A stretch of DNA of 31,088 bases from Chara braunii (taxonomy: Eukaryota; Streptophyta; Charophyceae; Charales; Characeae): contig BFEA01000479.1 of the NCBI GenBank assembly GCA_003427395.1, forward strand, positions 850,209 to 881,296. The letters are read 5' to 3'. This document shows positions 29,601 through 31,088 of the stretch, one piece after another. The position numbers and the translations under genes were made by a program. The notes beneath the pieces are model-generated. The model had not been told where the DNA came from. It made no database searches and saw nothing but the letters and a program-made list of their open reading frames with translations. Position 1 is the stretch's first letter, and each line of letters opens with the position of its first letter.

Positions 29601-29861
29601 GAGAAAATGGCAGGCCAAAATTGGTAAAATTTGGGCCCCTGGCCCAAATCTCACAGCGTCGCACTGCCGCAGTACCGCAGTACCAATGGGTCTGTCCCGT
29701 GGGACCAGCATCAGCCAGAGGAGAGGAGCAGAGTTCTCCCTGCCTTAGCTATGGATGCCTTATCTTCCTCTTCGCGCTCCTCTGCAAATCTACAGCTTCT
29801 CCTCCTTGCCTCAGGCAACACAGCACGAATGCTTTGTGTGGCAGCTGGGGGCAGCTGGCTG

Positions 29862-29869
29862 TTTTATAG
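29862..29869 (-). promoter_or_regulatory. TATA box of element C
   Basis: CTATAAAA on the minus strand, with ATTTTGCTTGGGGG-type sequence upstream as in A and B, and the tandem repeats beginning about 260 bp downstream. Confidence 0.6.
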
Positions 29870-30049
29870 TGGCTGAGGAGGGCTGGTCGTCACTCCAGCC
29901 CCCAAGCAAAATCGCGGGCTCACTGTGATGACTGTGGCCGCACCACAGCCACAACCTTAGTGTGGGGCAGTTTCTTTAACTGCCCTATTTTGTTTTTCTT
30001 TTTCTTTTTCCCAGCCATCTCGGAATCTCACGAGATTGCTAGGTTTCTG

Positions 30050-31073
30050 CCATTTCCAAAACCTTTTTTCTTTTATTTTTCTAATGAGGGGTTGAAGAGA
30101 TACAACCCCTTAAGTTTGATGTATCTGGACCTTTTTCCCATGGCAGATACATCGGGGAACAGCCTTTTCCTTAGTGGTCCTTCAATTTTCAGGGGGCCTT
30201 CAAAAACGGAAGCCTGACAATTACCTCTGGCAGCCCCTGCCAGTTACCTCTGGCAGCCCCTGCCAGAGGTAGCACCACGTGAGGACAAGTGTCCTCACAT
30301 AAAATAAAGAAAAGAAAAGAAAAAAGAAGAAAATAAAAGAAGAACCCCAACCTCCTTAACTGCAATGCTCCTCGCCGTGATTTGAGCCAGGAGCATGCAG
30401 TTATCTGTCAACAGCCTACTTCTTCCCTCTGCTGCCCTCCCCTGAAAACGGGGAGGACAGTTGTTAGGTTGGGAGGAGTAGGGAAAAAACTCATGAAAAT
30501 TCACGAGTTCAAATCCCGACAGGCTCAGAACGGGGTGCAAAAAGTACCCCGACTTTGATGAATTTTAGATCAATATTCGATAAATAAAAAAATCTCAAAA
30601 CATTCATGCACATGGCCTAGGTGCCTGACTACCTACAGAAAAAAAATTCAAGGCCAACAAAATTGTTTTACACCACCAAAAAAATAGTGGCGCAAACTGA
30701 AAAATACAATTTTTCAAAAAAACTCAGATCCCGTTTTTCGTTTTCTTTTTCTTGTCTTTTTCTTATTTTCTTTTCTTTTCTTTTTCTTCTTACCCACCTA
30801 ACAACGGGGAAACAGCTGGCAGGTTGGGAGGAGCAGGTCCTCTCTCTCATCCTCCCTTTTGTTTCCTTTTTCTCTCTCGTGTGCGATATGAGCCTCGAGA
30901 TCTTAGATCTCGCGGCTACAAAATTATGTGTCACGATGAGGTGGGAGCTATCGTGCTCCCACACAGTCTAAAGAGACTGTTTTCTTCGACAGCAGAGGCA
31001 TTGTTTGCCTCGTGCAGCCTCTGGAGTGGTGGCCGTTGCTTCAGCAACGACACCTATCTCTCCGCTGGTGTGG
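30050..31073 (-). other. Upstream part of element C, with a short duplication
   Basis: No gene is seen. GGTTGGGAGGAGYAGG plus the preceding 25-30 nt occurs at about 30443-30480 and 30800-30838. Small perfect palindromes are frequent (GTGAGGACAAGTGTCCTCAC at 30279-30298, GAGATCTTAGATCTC at 30898-30912). A tRNA-like B-box AGTTCAAATCC (30506-30516, plus strand) with CTCATGAAAAT before it matches the antisense tRNA-like stretch of element B. Confidence 0.45.
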
Positions 31074-31088
31074 TTTTTTTTTTTTTTT
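31074..31088. repeat. Poly(T) run at window edge
   Basis: Fifteen T ending the window. See the poly(C) run at the start. Confidence 0.9.

Larger units (their letters stand above)
26852..31088 (-). mobile_element. Element C: third copy of the A/B family, 5' end outside window
   Basis: Its 3' terminus (CTCGACA, minus strand) is at 26852, inside the LINE-2 endonuclease. Collinearity with A and B is clear through the 3' domain, the central region, the tandem repeats and the TATA box (29869), and fades upstream of about 30050. No start of the TGTCGGGG type is seen before the window ends. No coding. Confidence 0.75.

Noticed and set aside
30786-30800. Conserved splice donor in element C
   Set aside because: A GTAAG string exists on the minus strand, but what follows is purine-rich, not T-rich, and the alignment with A and B is not convincing there.
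1-31088. CRISPR array, phage or bacterial operon
   Set aside because: No regular spaced repeats with unique spacers and no prokaryotic gene organisation; all recognisable coding is of plant transposable elements.

Overview
The window looks like repeat-dense nuclear DNA of a land plant. The evidence is two degenerate LINEs of the plant L1 type, with an endonuclease-RT-RNase H/zf-RVT layout ending in poly(A), a PIF/Harbinger DNA transposon with its DDE transposase and Myb/SANT partner, foldback MITEs, and polymorphic (GA)n tracts. I see no intact host gene, rRNA, organelle DNA or bacterial operon. A fern, lycophyte or bryophyte is possible, but the sequence alone does not settle the clade. Both ends of the window are long homopolymers (C38 and T15), so it may be a contig bounded by assembly breaks.

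Layout. 39-430 is GC-rich DNA with no recognisable gene. 431-2831 and 8266-8379 are the two halves of LINE-1 (+ strand), split by a 5.4-kb noncoding insertion, element A (2832-8259). 8400-12577 and 18718-20230 are the two halves of a Harbinger transposon: a + strand transposase pseudogene facing a - strand Myb/SANT pseudogene. The Myb gene is split by element B (12578-18717, 6.1 kb). 20230-22393 is MITE-rich intergenic DNA. 22394-26851 is LINE-2 (- strand), itself split inside the RT domain by a small foldback element. 26852 to the right edge is element C (- strand), the 3' part of a third copy of the A/B family, inserted in the endonuclease domain of LINE-2.

The main find is the A/B/C family. 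The copies begin TGTCGGGGC and end CTCGACA (short TGTCG/CGACA termini). They carry no gag, pol or transposase, and two of them are flanked by 5-6 bp direct repeats. For B, removing one CATCT copy and the insertion restores the Myb reading frame, which fixes the ends independently. I read them as unusually large (5-6 kb) solo LTRs or an equivalent noncoding retroelement. Inside, in a fixed order, lie a terminal palindrome, two hairpins leading into a tRNA-like A-box/B-box module, segments derived from U6 spliceosomal snRNA, a splice-donor-like site with a T-rich tract, a cluster of palindromes, a TATA box, an array of 54-bp repeats, about 1.5 kb of diverged sequence, and a conserved structured 3' domain ending in a subterminal hairpin. 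Copy A also has a perfect 2 x 218-bp tandem duplication, each unit carrying a U6 with its intramolecular stem-loop deleted. Retroelements carrying 5S rRNA (Cassandra) are known; a plant LTR-type element carrying U6 and tRNA modules would be a parallel case that I do not recognise.
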